Source: Oscillatoriales cyanobacterium
GTDB lineage: Bacteria; Cyanobacteriota; Cyanobacteriia; CACIAM-69d
Length of the DNA stretch: 64,000 bases
Reading direction: 5' to 3'
NCBI GenBank assembly: GCA_004292515.1
Contig: RDXB01000028.1
Location: 42,177-106,176 of the forward strand
Shown: positions 1 to 8,855 of the stretch, one piece after another
How the letters are laid out: each line of letters starts with the position of its first letter
How positions within the stretch are numbered: position 1 is the first letter of the stretch
The notes under the pieces: model-generated
What the model was told of the DNA's origin: nothing
Database searches by the model: none
The model's input: only the letters and a program-made list of their open reading frames with translations
Translations under genes and position numbers: made by a program

Positions 1-72
1 CCGACCAGCCTAACGAACGATGCGACCGAGGCTGCATTGGCGGCTCCCACACTGGAAGTGGCAGCTAAGTAG
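1..72 (+). CDS. C-terminal end of an unidentified protein (partial)
   Basis: Reading frame 1 is open from the first base to a TAG at 70-72 and would encode 23 residues ending in LEVAAK. The composition is Ala/Thr/Glu rich, as in many acidic protein tails. Nothing in so short a piece identifies a family. It may be the end of a gene that starts outside the window, or a chance open frame. Confidence 0.3.
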   Translation, partial: PTSLTNDATEAALAAPTLEVAAK

Positions 73-187
73 GCGGGCGATCGCCCATGTGGGAGGTGGG
101 GCCCTTGCCCCCAGTCCCCTGACCTTTCGACCCCTACCTTTCAGTTGATGATTTCCGAATCGCCCGATTGGCGGCGTTGCTCGCATT

Positions 188-217
188 GATCATCCATGAT
201 CATCCATGACCATCCAT
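188..217. repeat. Three copies of a 10-bp tandem repeat
   Basis: The unit GATCATCCAT occurs at 188-197 and 198-207, followed by a copy with one change (GACCATCCAT) at 208-217. No function is evident. Confidence 0.85.
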
Positions 218-279
218 CCCCCGGCTCCGTTGAACGGGCGCGGGGGATCGCCCGTTTTAGGGCGACTCGCAGGCGATTG

Positions 280-311
280 GCGGGCGACTTGCGGGCGACT
301 TGCGGGCGATC
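280..311. repeat. Three copies of an 11-bp tandem repeat
   Basis: The unit GCGGGCGACTT occurs at 280-290 and 291-301, and a third diverging copy starts at 302. Related GGCGACTCGC and GGCGATTGGC words lie just upstream, so the array may be longer and decayed. Confidence 0.8.
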
Positions 312-383
312 ATCATCACGCCTTTGGGGTCGATAATTCTTGTAACGCTTTGGATATTTGTACTGCGCAGGGGAACAGTCAGC

Positions 384-1613
384 ATGATCAACGGATGGGA
401 AGCGACGGACAACGGATCGGTACTGTGGGGCGCGATCGCCCTGGGGCTGTTGGTCGTTCAGCTCCCGGCTGTGGCGATTTTGTTTTCGCGACTGCTCCAA
501 GGCCCCGGTCGGGAGCGTCCCCTGCGGCCGCGCGACACCACCCATGATCAACTCGGCTCCGTCAGCATCCTGGTTCCGACCCTCAACGAGGTTGATCGAC
601 TCGGGCCTTGCTTGGATGGGCTGAGTTTGCAGGGTTATGAAGTGCGGGAAGTGCTGGTGATTGACAGCAACTCCCAGGACGGTACGCCGGAACTGGTCAA
701 GGCTGCTGCCCAAGCCGATCCGCGCCTGCGCTTGCTACCCGATGATCCGTTGCCTGCCGATTGGGTGGGGCGGCCTTGGGCCCTGCATACGGGCTTTCGC
801 CACAGCAGTGAGCTGAGTCGGTGGGTGCTGGGCATTGATGCGGATACTCGGCCCAAACCCGGTTTGGTGGCGGCGGCGATCGCAGCGGCCGAGGCGGGGA
901 ACTATGACTTGGTTTCCTTTGCGCCCCGGTTTGTGCTGAACAGTCCAGGGGAACTGGTGTTGCAACCGGCCCTGCTGATGACGCTGGTTTATCGGTTTGG
1001 GCCGGCGGGTTCGGCGATCGGGGGGCCAACCCGGGCGATGGCCAATGGCCAGTGCTTTTTGGTGCGGCGCGATCGGTTGGTGGACTTGGGTGGCTATAGC
1101 TGTGCCAAGCGATCGTTTTGTGATGATGTGACTCTGGCTCGTTATGCAGCGGCCCAGGGGATGAAGGTTGGCTTTCTCGATGGCGGCGACCTGATTGAGG
1201 TGCGGATGTATGAAGGGGCCGCCGAAACCTGGAAAGAGTGGGGGCGATCGCTCGATCTCAAAGATGCAAGTCCTCGGGCCCAGACGATCGGTGATTGCCT
1301 GTTTCTGTTTGCCGTGCAGGGCTTGCCGTTGCCCTTGTCCCTATTGTTGATTGAGCCGGCCTGTGCCACCGCGTCTTGGTTGTTGACGGCCGTTTGGGGG
1401 TTGAATTTAGCCTTGGTGGCCATGCGATTTGCCCTCAATTGGGCGATCGCCTCGTCCTACAACCTCAGCGGCGCAACGTTCCCATGGCTTTTCTTCCTTT
1501 CACCCCTGGCCGATCCCTTGGCCGCCCTAAGAATTGGGCTATCATCGGTGCAAACGCCGACGCAGTGGCGCGGGCGTAGCTATTCCCCAGCCGTGCCAAC
1601 CAATGCGGGTTAG
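384..1613 (+). CDS. cruG: Family 2 glycosyltransferase, CruG/CruC-like (carotenoid glycosylation)
   Basis: A membrane-bound GT2 enzyme of 409 residues. An N-terminal hydrophobic helix (about residues 12-35) precedes a GT-A domain. The domain opens with VSILVPTLNEVDRLG, has the nucleotide-sugar motif in LGIDADTRPKPG and a later FCDDVTLARY. Hydrophobic C-terminal helices follow. This layout matches the cyanobacterial 2'-O-glycosyltransferase CruG, which adds a sugar to myxol-type carotenoids, and its relative CruC. The sugar and acceptor cannot be read from sequence. I chose the ATG at 384 because GGGGA lies about ten bases upstream; the frame is open back to a TTG at 300 that falls in a tandem repeat. 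Other GT2 specificities remain possible. Confidence 0.65.
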   Translation: MINGWEATDNGSVLWGAIALGLLVVQLPAVAILFSRLLQGPGRERPLRPRDTTHDQLGSVSILVPTLNEVDRLGPCLDGLSLQGYEVREVLVIDSNSQDGTPELVKAAAQADPRLRLLPDDPLPADWVGRPWALHTGFRHSSELSRWVLGIDADTRPKPGLVAAAIAAAEAGNYDLVSFAPRFVLNSPGELVLQPALLMTLVYRFGPAGSAIGGPTRAMANGQCFLVRRDRLVDLGGYSCAKRSFCDDVTLARYAAAQGMKVGFLDGGDLIEVRMYEGAAETWKEWGRSLDLKDASPRAQTIGDCLFLFAVQGLPLPLSLLLIEPACATASWLLTAVWGLNLALVAMRFALNWAIASSYNLSGATFPWLFFLSPLADPLAALRIGLSSVQTPTQWRGRSYSPAVPTNAG

Positions 1614-1715
1614 TCACCGGAATTCGTCATTGCCGGGACTTTAGTTGCAGTCCCAATTTGCTTCCCGGCTAGCCCGGCCGCTGCTTCCGTCCTGTCGTCG
1701 CGAGGAGTGCCGCCC

Positions 1716-2693
1716 GTGAGTGGTAACGAACAAGTTGTCAAGTACTTCATCATGGAAGCCAATGAGCATCTGGAGGCGATGCAGGCGGCCCTGGGGAACT
1801 TGCAAGCAGTCGTTGAAGAGTATGAGGATTGCAACACCATCTACCGCGCGGCCCACACCATCAAAGGCAGTGCCGCGATGCTTGGGTTTGAGGGGATGCG
1901 CCACTTGGCTCTGCTGCTTGAGAACTGTTTTAAATACCTGCGCGAAAATCCCGTCAAGCTGTCTGCTAAGGATCACAGTGACTTTAGCGATGGCATAGCG
2001 CTGTTGGAAGTCCTGACCCGTGATCTCGAAAGTGGCAATTACAGCGACGATCGGGCAGTTCCGGCGGTCGAAAAACTACAACCTCCCCTCGACGCGCTCT
2101 ACACCCGCATCAAGAAAAGAGCGGCGGGCGAGGAAGAACCAGCAGCGGCTCCAGTGGCGGCGGCGGTCAAGCCTTTGCCGCCGAACTTTGGCCCGCTGGT
2201 GATGGAAGTGTTGAAGCACATGGTGGGGCTGTTTAAGCAGCCGGCCACGCCCGAGTCGCGATCGCAGCTCGATCGCCTCTGCCAAAGGCTGCTGCAACTG
2301 GGTGATGGTTATCCCCTATGGCAAACCTTGATTCAAGCCACCCGCCGGGCGATCGCTCACCCGAAAGTTCCCTTCAATGCGATCGCCCCGATTGTGGTGC
2401 GCGACGTGCGCCAAGCCAGTGACCTGATGGTGGCAGGCAAGGCCCAGGCGATCGCGCTAGGGCCAGAACTCCAGCGTTTTGCCCCCCCGGCCGCCGCTGC
2501 CCCAGTCGCCGCCACGCCAGTCGCCACCCCAGCCCCAGCCCCAGCCCCAGCCCCAGCGGCGGGTGCTCCGGTAGCTGCCAACCAAGTCACGATCCCGCGC
2601 GATCCCAAGGGCGCAGCTCGGATTCTAATTTCGTCCTTCCCAAAAGATCAGCTCATGGAAATTGCGCGCTACTTGGCTGCTGCTGCTCGCTAG
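1716..2693 (+). CDS. Hpt-domain phosphotransfer protein with Pro/Ala-rich linker
   Basis: Residues 1-110 form a histidine phosphotransfer domain with the signature YRAAHTIKGSAAMLG; His47 (numbered from 1716) is the expected phospho-accepting residue. This class relays phosphate between a hybrid kinase and a response regulator in the cytoplasm. The middle and C-terminal parts (about 150-260) are helical and unassigned. A linker near 265-290 is almost pure Pro/Ala, encoded by repeated CCCAGC hexamers around 2526-2562. Two GTG starts are possible: the one at 1707 has GAGGA touching it, while 1716 has GAGGA nine bases upstream, so 1716 is preferred. No kinase or regulator gene is adjacent, so its partner is unknown. 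Confidence 0.7.
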   Translation: MSGNEQVVKYFIMEANEHLEAMQAALGNLQAVVEEYEDCNTIYRAAHTIKGSAAMLGFEGMRHLALLLENCFKYLRENPVKLSAKDHSDFSDGIALLEVLTRDLESGNYSDDRAVPAVEKLQPPLDALYTRIKKRAAGEEEPAAAPVAAAVKPLPPNFGPLVMEVLKHMVGLFKQPATPESRSQLDRLCQRLLQLGDGYPLWQTLIQATRRAIAHPKVPFNAIAPIVVRDVRQASDLMVAGKAQAIALGPELQRFAPPAAAAPVAATPVATPAPAPAPAPAAGAPVAANQVTIPRDPKGAARILISSFPKDQLMEIARYLAAAAR

Positions 2694-2796
2694 GCGGTGG
2701 TGGGAGCCTGGTCAGGATTGGAATATTGCAGACCATTGGAACGTTGCCAAGTTCTTTGCAACCTTGATCAACCTAGCGAGTCATGGAGCGGTCACC

Positions 2797-3546
2797 ATGG
2801 GTGATGGGAACCAGGTTGTGGCGCTGCGGCGACGCTGGGCAGGTTTGCTGGTCCAACATCGGGCGATCGCCGTGATTCGGGCCCAAGACTGGACACAGGG
2901 CCTGGCCATGGCGCAAGCGGCGGCTGAGGGCGGTCTGCGCTTAATCGAAATTACTTGGAACGGGGTGCGGCCAGCGGAGATGGTGGCAGAATTGCGCGAT
3001 CGCCTGCCCCACTGCCAAATTGGGGCAGGTACTCTACTGAATGCGGCCATGGTGCAGGAAGCGGCGGCGGCTGGTGCTCAGTTTGGCTTTGCACCTTTTG
3101 GGGAGCCGGGGGCGATCGCTGCCGCCGTTGCACGAGATCTGCCGATCGTGCCTGGGGCCCTGACCCCAACCGAAATTGCGCGGGCCTGGGATGCGGGGGC
3201 TAGCAGCGTTAAGGTGTTTCCGATTTCGGCGGTTGGTGGGCCGGGTTATGTACGATCGCTCGCACCGGTTTTGGCAATTCCGCTGATCCCAACGGGCGGC
3301 GTGACGATTGCCAACGCAGCAGATTGTTTAGCGGCGGGGGCGGCGGCGGTGGGTTTGGCAGGAGAACTTTTTCCCAAAAGCGCGATCGCCACGGAAGACT
3401 GGGCTATTGTGCGCGATCGTGCCCGACAGTTGGCCCAAGCGGCTGCACCATACTGCATGTCTGACCCCATTCCCCATCGATCGACTGAACCACAGCCCGA
3501 TCGGGTGGCCGATCCATCCACAGTCGTTGGAGATTCCGCAATTTAA
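2797..3546 (+). CDS. eda: 2-keto-3-deoxy-6-phosphogluconate (KDPG) aldolase
   Basis: A class I aldolase of the KDPG/KHG family. It cleaves KDPG to pyruvate and glyceraldehyde 3-phosphate in the Entner-Doudoroff route and often acts on 4-hydroxy-2-oxoglutarate too. Conserved parts: RAIAVIRA at the start, LIEITWN with Glu51, GAGTLL, and SSVKVFPISAVGG where Lys139 is the Schiff-base residue. PTGGVTIANAADCLAAGA forms the phosphate-binding end of the barrel. The start at 2797 has GGAG eight bases upstream; an open extension to 2662 lacks family similarity. The last 30 or so residues, rich in Pro and Asp, go beyond the usual family length. No other Entner-Doudoroff gene is nearby. Confidence 0.9.
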   Translation: MGDGNQVVALRRRWAGLLVQHRAIAVIRAQDWTQGLAMAQAAAEGGLRLIEITWNGVRPAEMVAELRDRLPHCQIGAGTLLNAAMVQEAAAAGAQFGFAPFGEPGAIAAAVARDLPIVPGALTPTEIARAWDAGASSVKVFPISAVGGPGYVRSLAPVLAIPLIPTGGVTIANAADCLAAGAAAVGLAGELFPKSAIATEDWAIVRDRARQLAQAAAPYCMSDPIPHRSTEPQPDRVADPSTVVGDSAI

Positions 3547-3750
3547 GATGCACAATAGAGGCGCGATTGAGCGAACCGCGATCAAGTCATAAGTCATGGG
3601 CCTGCTCTCGTGGCAACGACTGATTCTGCCAGCGATTGCTTTCTGCCAGCGATTGCTTGATGAGCGGCACTCTGCGTCGCGATTGCTCATGCCCGCTCGG
3701 GCGATCCCACACCGTCATCCACTCGTGTTGCTTCAGGCTAAGAAACTTCC

Positions 3751-4503
3751 ATGACAGGGCTGCTGGCAAAATTTGACGATACGCGCGATCGCCTAGCCGA
3801 TCGCACCCGGCAACTCAAGCAAGCACCACCTGGGTGGTTGCGCCGTCCCAAGTTTTTGATTGCGGGGGCGGTGGCTGCCTTTGCAGCCTCCTGGGCCGGG
3901 GCCCAATCCAGCACCGCTCACTACTATTTCGACCAGTGGGAGCGATCGCAACTCAACAAAACCCTGGCGGTTTTTAATCAACCCACCAGTGGCGACAACC
4001 CCCGCTGGGCCCAGCTAATCGACCAGCGCTGGACATTTTTAGAGCGATCGACCCGAGGGATGGCAGAAGCAGCCAGCACGGGCATCGTCAAATTTAGCGA
4101 ACTGCCCTTTGAGCCGCGCCAGTCGATCGCCATCCTCAAGCAACTCGACAATGTGCGCTGGCTGCAAGTGGACATTGGCGGTCAACAAATCACCGCTTGG
4201 GTTGGCAATCAAATAGTCCGCACCGATGCCGTCTCAACGGGCAAAGCGCGCACGCCCACCCACCCGGGCACTTGGACGATTTACACCAAGCTGCGAACCG
4301 CTCGGATGCGCGGCCCTGGCTACGATGTGCCCAACGTGCCCTACACGATGTATTACGACGGCGGCTACGGAATTCATGGGGCCTATTGGCACAATAATTT
4401 CGGCACGCCCATGAGCCACGGCTGCACCAACTTGCCTGTTTCAACGGCACGCTGGTATTTCAACTGGGCAGAGGTGGGCACGCCGGTTGTGGCTCATCGC
4501 TAG
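3751..4503 (+). CDS. L,D-transpeptidase (YkuD domain), membrane-anchored
   Basis: The protein has 250 residues with one hydrophobic segment near 34-52 (FLIAGAVAAFAASWAG) that would anchor it facing the periplasm. The C-terminal YkuD domain contains the catalytic signature GIHGAYW followed by MSHGCTNL, with Cys225 as nucleophile and the histidine of SHGC as partner. Known enzymes of this type make 3-3 cross-links in peptidoglycan or attach proteins to it. A helical region at about 60-135 is family-specific. The gene is convergent with the cyclase gene downstream (91 bases apart). A duplicated 16-base word containing GCCAGCGATTGCTT lies just upstream at 3628-3660. Confidence 0.85.
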   Translation: MTGLLAKFDDTRDRLADRTRQLKQAPPGWLRRPKFLIAGAVAAFAASWAGAQSSTAHYYFDQWERSQLNKTLAVFNQPTSGDNPRWAQLIDQRWTFLERSTRGMAEAASTGIVKFSELPFEPRQSIAILKQLDNVRWLQVDIGGQQITAWVGNQIVRTDAVSTGKARTPTHPGTWTIYTKLRTARMRGPGYDVPNVPYTMYYDGGYGIHGAYWHNNFGTPMSHGCTNLPVSTARWYFNWAEVGTPVVAHR

Positions 4504-4594
4504 GGGACTTGGAAGCGAGGATGCGTGATCGCACACCATTCGTCGCAGGCAAACCCATCACCATTGGGCTAGCCAGGATGACCCAACCAACCCC

Positions 4595-6532
4595 CTATGC
4601 AGGGTGCGTTGCGATCGCCTCAATCGACTTGGCAGCATAGACTTCTACGGGTTCGCTGCGACCCTTAACATGCTGAGGTCCGAGGGATTTTAGGGAAATT
4701 TCAGGGCGATCGCGTAGCCCCAGTGCCGTGCGATCGTTCATCAAAATCGGATGATCAGGGAAGTCCTTCGTGAGGGATTCCAAACGAGCAGCCACATTCA
4801 CCGCATCGCCAATCACAGTGTAAATCAGCCGATCGGGTGAACCAATTTGGCCAGCGACGGCGTGGCCCGTGCTGATACCGATGCCGCTCTGAATCGAAGG
4901 CTCGCCGCGCGATTGGCGCTCGGCATTCAGCCTGTTGAGGCGATCGCGCATGGCCAGAGCAGCCGAAACCGCACGCCATTCCGGATCGGGCACCGGCACC
5001 GGCACACCAAACACCACCACGATCGCATCCCCAATGAAGTTATTGACGTAGCCACCCCAAGGAGCGATCGCCTCCGTCATCGCGGTCATATATTCATTCA
5101 AAAACGCCACCACATCTTGCGGGTCGAGCTGTTCCGAGAGGGTAGAAAATCCGCGAATATCCGAAAACAGCACCGACACCCAGCAGGTTTGGCCACCCAA
5201 CTCCACATCACCCTCCAACAACTTTTCACGCACAGCAGGCGACACCAACCGCCCAAAAATATTCAGTTCCCGCTCCCGAGCCTGCAAGCCCAGCACCATC
5301 CGGTTGAAGGTGTCCGCCAAAATGCCCACTTCGTCGTGACTGACAATCTCCACCTGCGCAGTGCTGAATCGTCCTAGACGCAACTCCTGAGCCGCTCGAT
5401 TCAACAAATACAGCGGCCGCACAATGCTGCGAGCCAGGGCCAAGGCACATAGGGTCACGATCGCCCCCACCAGAAAAACACTCGCGGCCGTCCGCTGGGC
5501 CAACGCATTCAGCGGACTCACGAAAATCGCTTCTGGCTCAGTAATCACCAACTTCCAAGGGCGGGTACTAAGCGGGGCAATTCCGGCAATTTCAGCTTGA
5601 CCACTAAAGGGCGATCGATAGGCACTGTTCCCCAAGGGAAGGGGACTAATACCCAAGGGGCCGTTAGGCGTGGGCAACGGTTTTGTCGAAGGCAACAGCC
5701 CCAACGACTGTCCCAAGGCAGGCAAGTTAAGGCTATCGATTCGACTAATTCCAAACTGAATTTTGGGATCAATAGCCCGTAGTTGCTGCGGCGACAAGGG
5801 AACAATACTGCGATAAAGCCAGCGGCGATCGGTATGGGCAATCACAATGCCAGAATGATCAACTAAAAATGCAGACCCTCCCCGCTTTTTACTGAGTCCA
5901 TTCAACAATCGCCAAACAGCCTCAGCTCGCAATTTAATTGCAATTACTCCAATAATTTTGCGATTGCGACTATTCTTTGAAACCACCGGGACAGAAAAGA
6001 AAATTCCTGGATGCCCTGTGGTTGATCCGACTGTCCATTCAGAAATATAGTTTTGACCGCGACGGGCTTCTTGAAAATAATCCCGAAAAGCATAGGACTT
6101 CCCAATATTATTGGGATTTGTCGAAATCAAGCATTTTCCTTGACGATCCAACAACAGCAACGAGAAATAGTCTGGGTTAGAGCTACGAACGTTCGCAATA
6201 GCCTGGACAGCATTGGTGCGGAGTGCTTGGGACTCTTTCTGGTTTTTTCCTATGCTAATTGCATTGGCAAATTGCCAAATATCATCATCATTAGCAACTT
6301 GAATAGCCACGCGCAATGTATCGATCGCGAGTTGATCAAGCCGCGCTGCCACACTATCAGCCAGCAGTTCCAGATTGTGATATTCGGTAGCCTTAACCGT
6401 TGCCAGGCTTTGGCGCAGATTATAAAACGCCGTCAAACTCATTGGCAGCAAAGACGCAGCCAACAGCGCCACAGACAGCTTGGGCGCGATCTTCCAACGG
6501 GCGGGGTTGAGTCGCCGGAGCCAGCGGTTCAC
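4595..6532 (-). CDS. Transmembrane class III adenylate/guanylate cyclase with Cache sensor and HAMP
   Basis: This 645-residue receptor cyclase makes a cyclic nucleotide in response to an external signal. Order: first membrane helix (about 17-35), extracellular dCache-type region to about 335 (DYFQEARRGQNYISEW, GHPGIFFSVPVV), second helix (about 350-372), HAMP, then the catalytic domain from about 445. The metal-binding aspartates are Asp458 (VLFSDIRGFS) and Asp502 (FIGDAIVVVFG). At the two base-selecting positions I read Asn498 where adenylate cyclases have Lys, and Thr572 where the mammalian enzymes have Asp. Thr there is known from bicarbonate-responsive cyanobacterial cyclases. I set the start at the GTG at 6532 because GAGG sits six bases upstream; the frame stays open to 6724 but that part looks non-coding. 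Nucleotide preference is uncertain. Confidence 0.88.
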   Translation of the reverse strand: MNRWLRRLNPARWKIAPKLSVALLAASLLPMSLTAFYNLRQSLATVKATEYHNLELLADSVAARLDQLAIDTLRVAIQVANDDDIWQFANAISIGKNQKESQALRTNAVQAIANVRSSNPDYFSLLLLDRQGKCLISTNPNNIGKSYAFRDYFQEARRGQNYISEWTVGSTTGHPGIFFSVPVVSKNSRNRKIIGVIAIKLRAEAVWRLLNGLSKKRGGSAFLVDHSGIVIAHTDRRWLYRSIVPLSPQQLRAIDPKIQFGISRIDSLNLPALGQSLGLLPSTKPLPTPNGPLGISPLPLGNSAYRSPFSGQAEIAGIAPLSTRPWKLVITEPEAIFVSPLNALAQRTAASVFLVGAIVTLCALALARSIVRPLYLLNRAAQELRLGRFSTAQVEIVSHDEVGILADTFNRMVLGLQARERELNIFGRLVSPAVREKLLEGDVELGGQTCWVSVLFSDIRGFSTLSEQLDPQDVVAFLNEYMTAMTEAIAPWGGYVNNFIGDAIVVVFGVPVPVPDPEWRAVSAALAMRDRLNRLNAERQSRGEPSIQSGIGISTGHAVAGQIGSPDRLIYTVIGDAVNVAARLESLTKDFPDHPILMNDRTALGLRDRPEISLKSLGPQHVKGRSEPVEVYAAKSIEAIATHPA

Positions 6533-7554
6533 AAACAACCTCGGGAAATTGCAAACAACAATGCAGCCTGTTTGGGCAAAGTGTTTCTCGAAGCAGAGCA
6601 AGGACGAGTTGGAATCTGGGTTGACGTGGCTCGAATTTGATCTATCCGAGATTGTAAACGCGCAGAGCCAAGCAGTGACGATCAACGAGTAGCCACACCA
6701 AGACAACCGCCTCCCCTTAAGCACCCCGAATGACCACTAAGGAGTTATTCACGCGACCAAGCATGGAATCCGCAGAGAAGTAAGGCAACTTACCGAAAGC
6801 AAGCACTATGATCATTAATCACTGTCTTAAACATTCTGAAAATTGTGACCAACTTTCAATAATTCATATGGCTTTCACTAGTAATGTACCCATTTCTTGT
6901 GCGATATCGATCCAATCGGCAAAATGTGGGCTGCGGTCAGCCATCATCAGTGCTAGATCGACCTAGGAAATTGATCTTATGAATTTGCTCCGTGAATTTG
7001 CTCTGTGAATTGACTCTGTGAACCTGCTGATATGAGCCTACTAAATACTGATCTGTTTTGGGTTGACGATGACTTAAGCTGAGTTTATTAAAACGTTAAA
7101 TGTAGTGGTTCCTTGATGGCTAGGTTCAATAGCGATTGAGAAGCGATCGGGAAAGATGTCGATTGTTTGATTTAGCTTGACATCATGATCCCGTGAAGAA
7201 CGATGCCGCCATTGCCCGAACTATGAAGTAACTCACTTGCTAAATGTATAGGGTCATGCAGAGAGGAAGTTGCCCCTAAAATCAGCAATGGATCAATAGG
7301 CTGAGGGAGTATCATCATTTGCCAAAACTGATTCTCAAATCATCAATTTCTCATGCCCCAAGGGTTTCTCACGCCCTAAGGATCGTAACAAGAAGCTTAA
7401 GCATCTTATCCCCCAAAATCTGGACACGGTGGAATCAGAGTTTTAGACAAATTGAAGATAGATCCTAGATCAATGGATGGTGCGCTTGTGCCGTTGATCG
7501 CCTCACAATGTGGCGATCAATATGTGGCAATCAATAGCAACTTGTTAGCTCCAG
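6533..7554. other. Long A/T-rich intergenic region upstream of the cyclase gene
   Basis: No convincing gene on either strand. Around 6979-7030 there are four imperfect copies of a word like GTGAATTTGCTCT. The cyclase promoter should lie here, reading leftward, but I could not place it with confidence. There is no GCGATCGC octamer in this stretch. Confidence 0.55.
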
Positions 7555-8613
7555 CTACTGATAGTAGTGATTTGTGGCATGGGCAAAGTCTTTATAGACT
7601 TTTGGCAAGTCCACGCCATACTTTTTTAGGCGCGACTCACGCATATACATCACGAAATTTTGGCTCTTGGTTGTGGGGATATCATGGGGCGATCGATGAT
7701 TATCAATAATATCCACAGTCATCTTCGCTGCCACTTCACCCATTTCATAGGGCGAAATACCAACTGCCAGCATTCCACCATCATCCACATAGAATCCCCA
7801 GCATCCAATGTCAGGAATAGGAGAGTTTTCCACTGTCCATTTCATAACCTCCTTGGGAGGCACAACAGCATCATCCGTCGCAGATCGCCGCAACGTGTGG
7901 TAGTGCGTAATCAACAAAAAGTCAGCAATATCGCCAGAGTTCAGAATAAATTTCTTCCATTCCTCAAAGGTTGAAACCTTGCGGTGCTCAATCAATTTAA
8001 TTGGCTGCCAATCAAACTCTTCCATCTCGGCGTGGATTGCATCTGATGTTTCTGAGTCATCGGAGTAATGCACAATTCGCCGCTGATCAACCGGCAAAAT
8101 TTGCAGAAAAATTTCCTTGAGTGAGGTGAATGGAATGCGCTCTAGGATTCCTGTGACATTGCTTGCAGTGTCGTAGCCATAGAGACTGGCTTCAGCGTTG
8201 ACCCCCGTATAGACCGTATTGATTTTGGGATTATTGTTGAAGTACTTTGCAACAAATGCCTGGGCATTATCATCAACTGAAATGACTACATTGGGTTCCC
8301 ATCTCTCGATGAGTCGGCGAGCCACCTGACCAGCTTTTTCCTTATAAGACTGTCCAGGATTTCGCTTGGTATCCATGTAGTGATATTGGATCGAATAGGG
8401 TTTTTTCTCTAACACCCAGTTCAGACCCACATTGATATCCTTAGTCCAAGCAAAGTCGGTGGCGTAGCTGTCTAGCACCAAGACTCGTGGCTTGTTGGAG
8501 TTGCCAAATGCAAAGAAAACCAGGGTACAAATCAAAAAGAAGGCGATCGGGAGTTTCTGGAGTTGCTGGCTCCAACGACTGGGCCATTGAAAGCGAGGGA
8601 GGAGTCGGTGCAT
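7555..8613 (-). CDS. Orphan ABC-type periplasmic binding protein (PF04392-like), membrane-anchored
   Basis: The protein has 352 residues. A basic N-terminus and one hydrophobic helix (about 23-40, LPIAFFLICTLVFFAFG) would export it and probably keep it anchored, since no clear cleavage site or lipobox follows. The rest resembles the ABC_sub_bind family: RVLVLDSYATDFAW at the first strand, NVVISVDDNAQAFVAKYF, NTVYTGVNAEASLYG, and a C-terminal DIGCWGFYVDDGGMLAVGI. No ABC permease or ATPase gene is near, which suggests a sensory rather than a transport role, but that is inference. It lies 242 bases downstream of the CNB-SLC13 gene on the same strand and 1 kb upstream of the cyclase gene. I see no strong ribosome binding site. 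Confidence 0.7.
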   Translation of the reverse strand: MHRLLPRFQWPSRWSQQLQKLPIAFFLICTLVFFAFGNSNKPRVLVLDSYATDFAWTKDINVGLNWVLEKKPYSIQYHYMDTKRNPGQSYKEKAGQVARRLIERWEPNVVISVDDNAQAFVAKYFNNNPKINTVYTGVNAEASLYGYDTASNVTGILERIPFTSLKEIFLQILPVDQRRIVHYSDDSETSDAIHAEMEEFDWQPIKLIEHRKVSTFEEWKKFILNSGDIADFLLITHYHTLRRSATDDAVVPPKEVMKWTVENSPIPDIGCWGFYVDDGGMLAVGISPYEMGEVAAKMTVDIIDNHRSPHDIPTTKSQNFVMYMRESRLKKYGVDLPKVYKDFAHATNHYYQ

Positions 8614-8855
8614 AGGATTTCTAAGGTTCTAGCTCGTTAGCAGAGATGGATTTTGAGGAAATAGTTGATCGCTACGGTTGAGATTTGTAGACGATCTCAA
8701 CCGCCGGGGTTACTGGTCAATCTAGTCGATCTGAGTGCAGCCTAGATACAGCCTAAATGCAGCGTCATACAACAATAACCGGATGCCCCAGCAGCGAGAA
8801 TCAGCAGATAATCACAGGTCATCAATTCCTGTTTCTTTCAATGATGGCAGTTGTG

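Larger units (their letters stand above)
73..383. other. Intergenic region upstream of the glycosyltransferase, with two tandem repeats
   Basis: No gene is supported here. The stretch holds two short tandem repeats, listed separately. The open frame that extends the next gene upstream to a TTG at 300 begins inside the second repeat, which argues that this extension is not translated. Confidence 0.6.

Noticed and set aside
6533..6724. N-terminal extension of the cyclase to 6724
   Set aside because: The extra 64 residues have no membrane or domain logic, while the GTG at 6532 has GAGG at good spacing and begins right before the first membrane helix.
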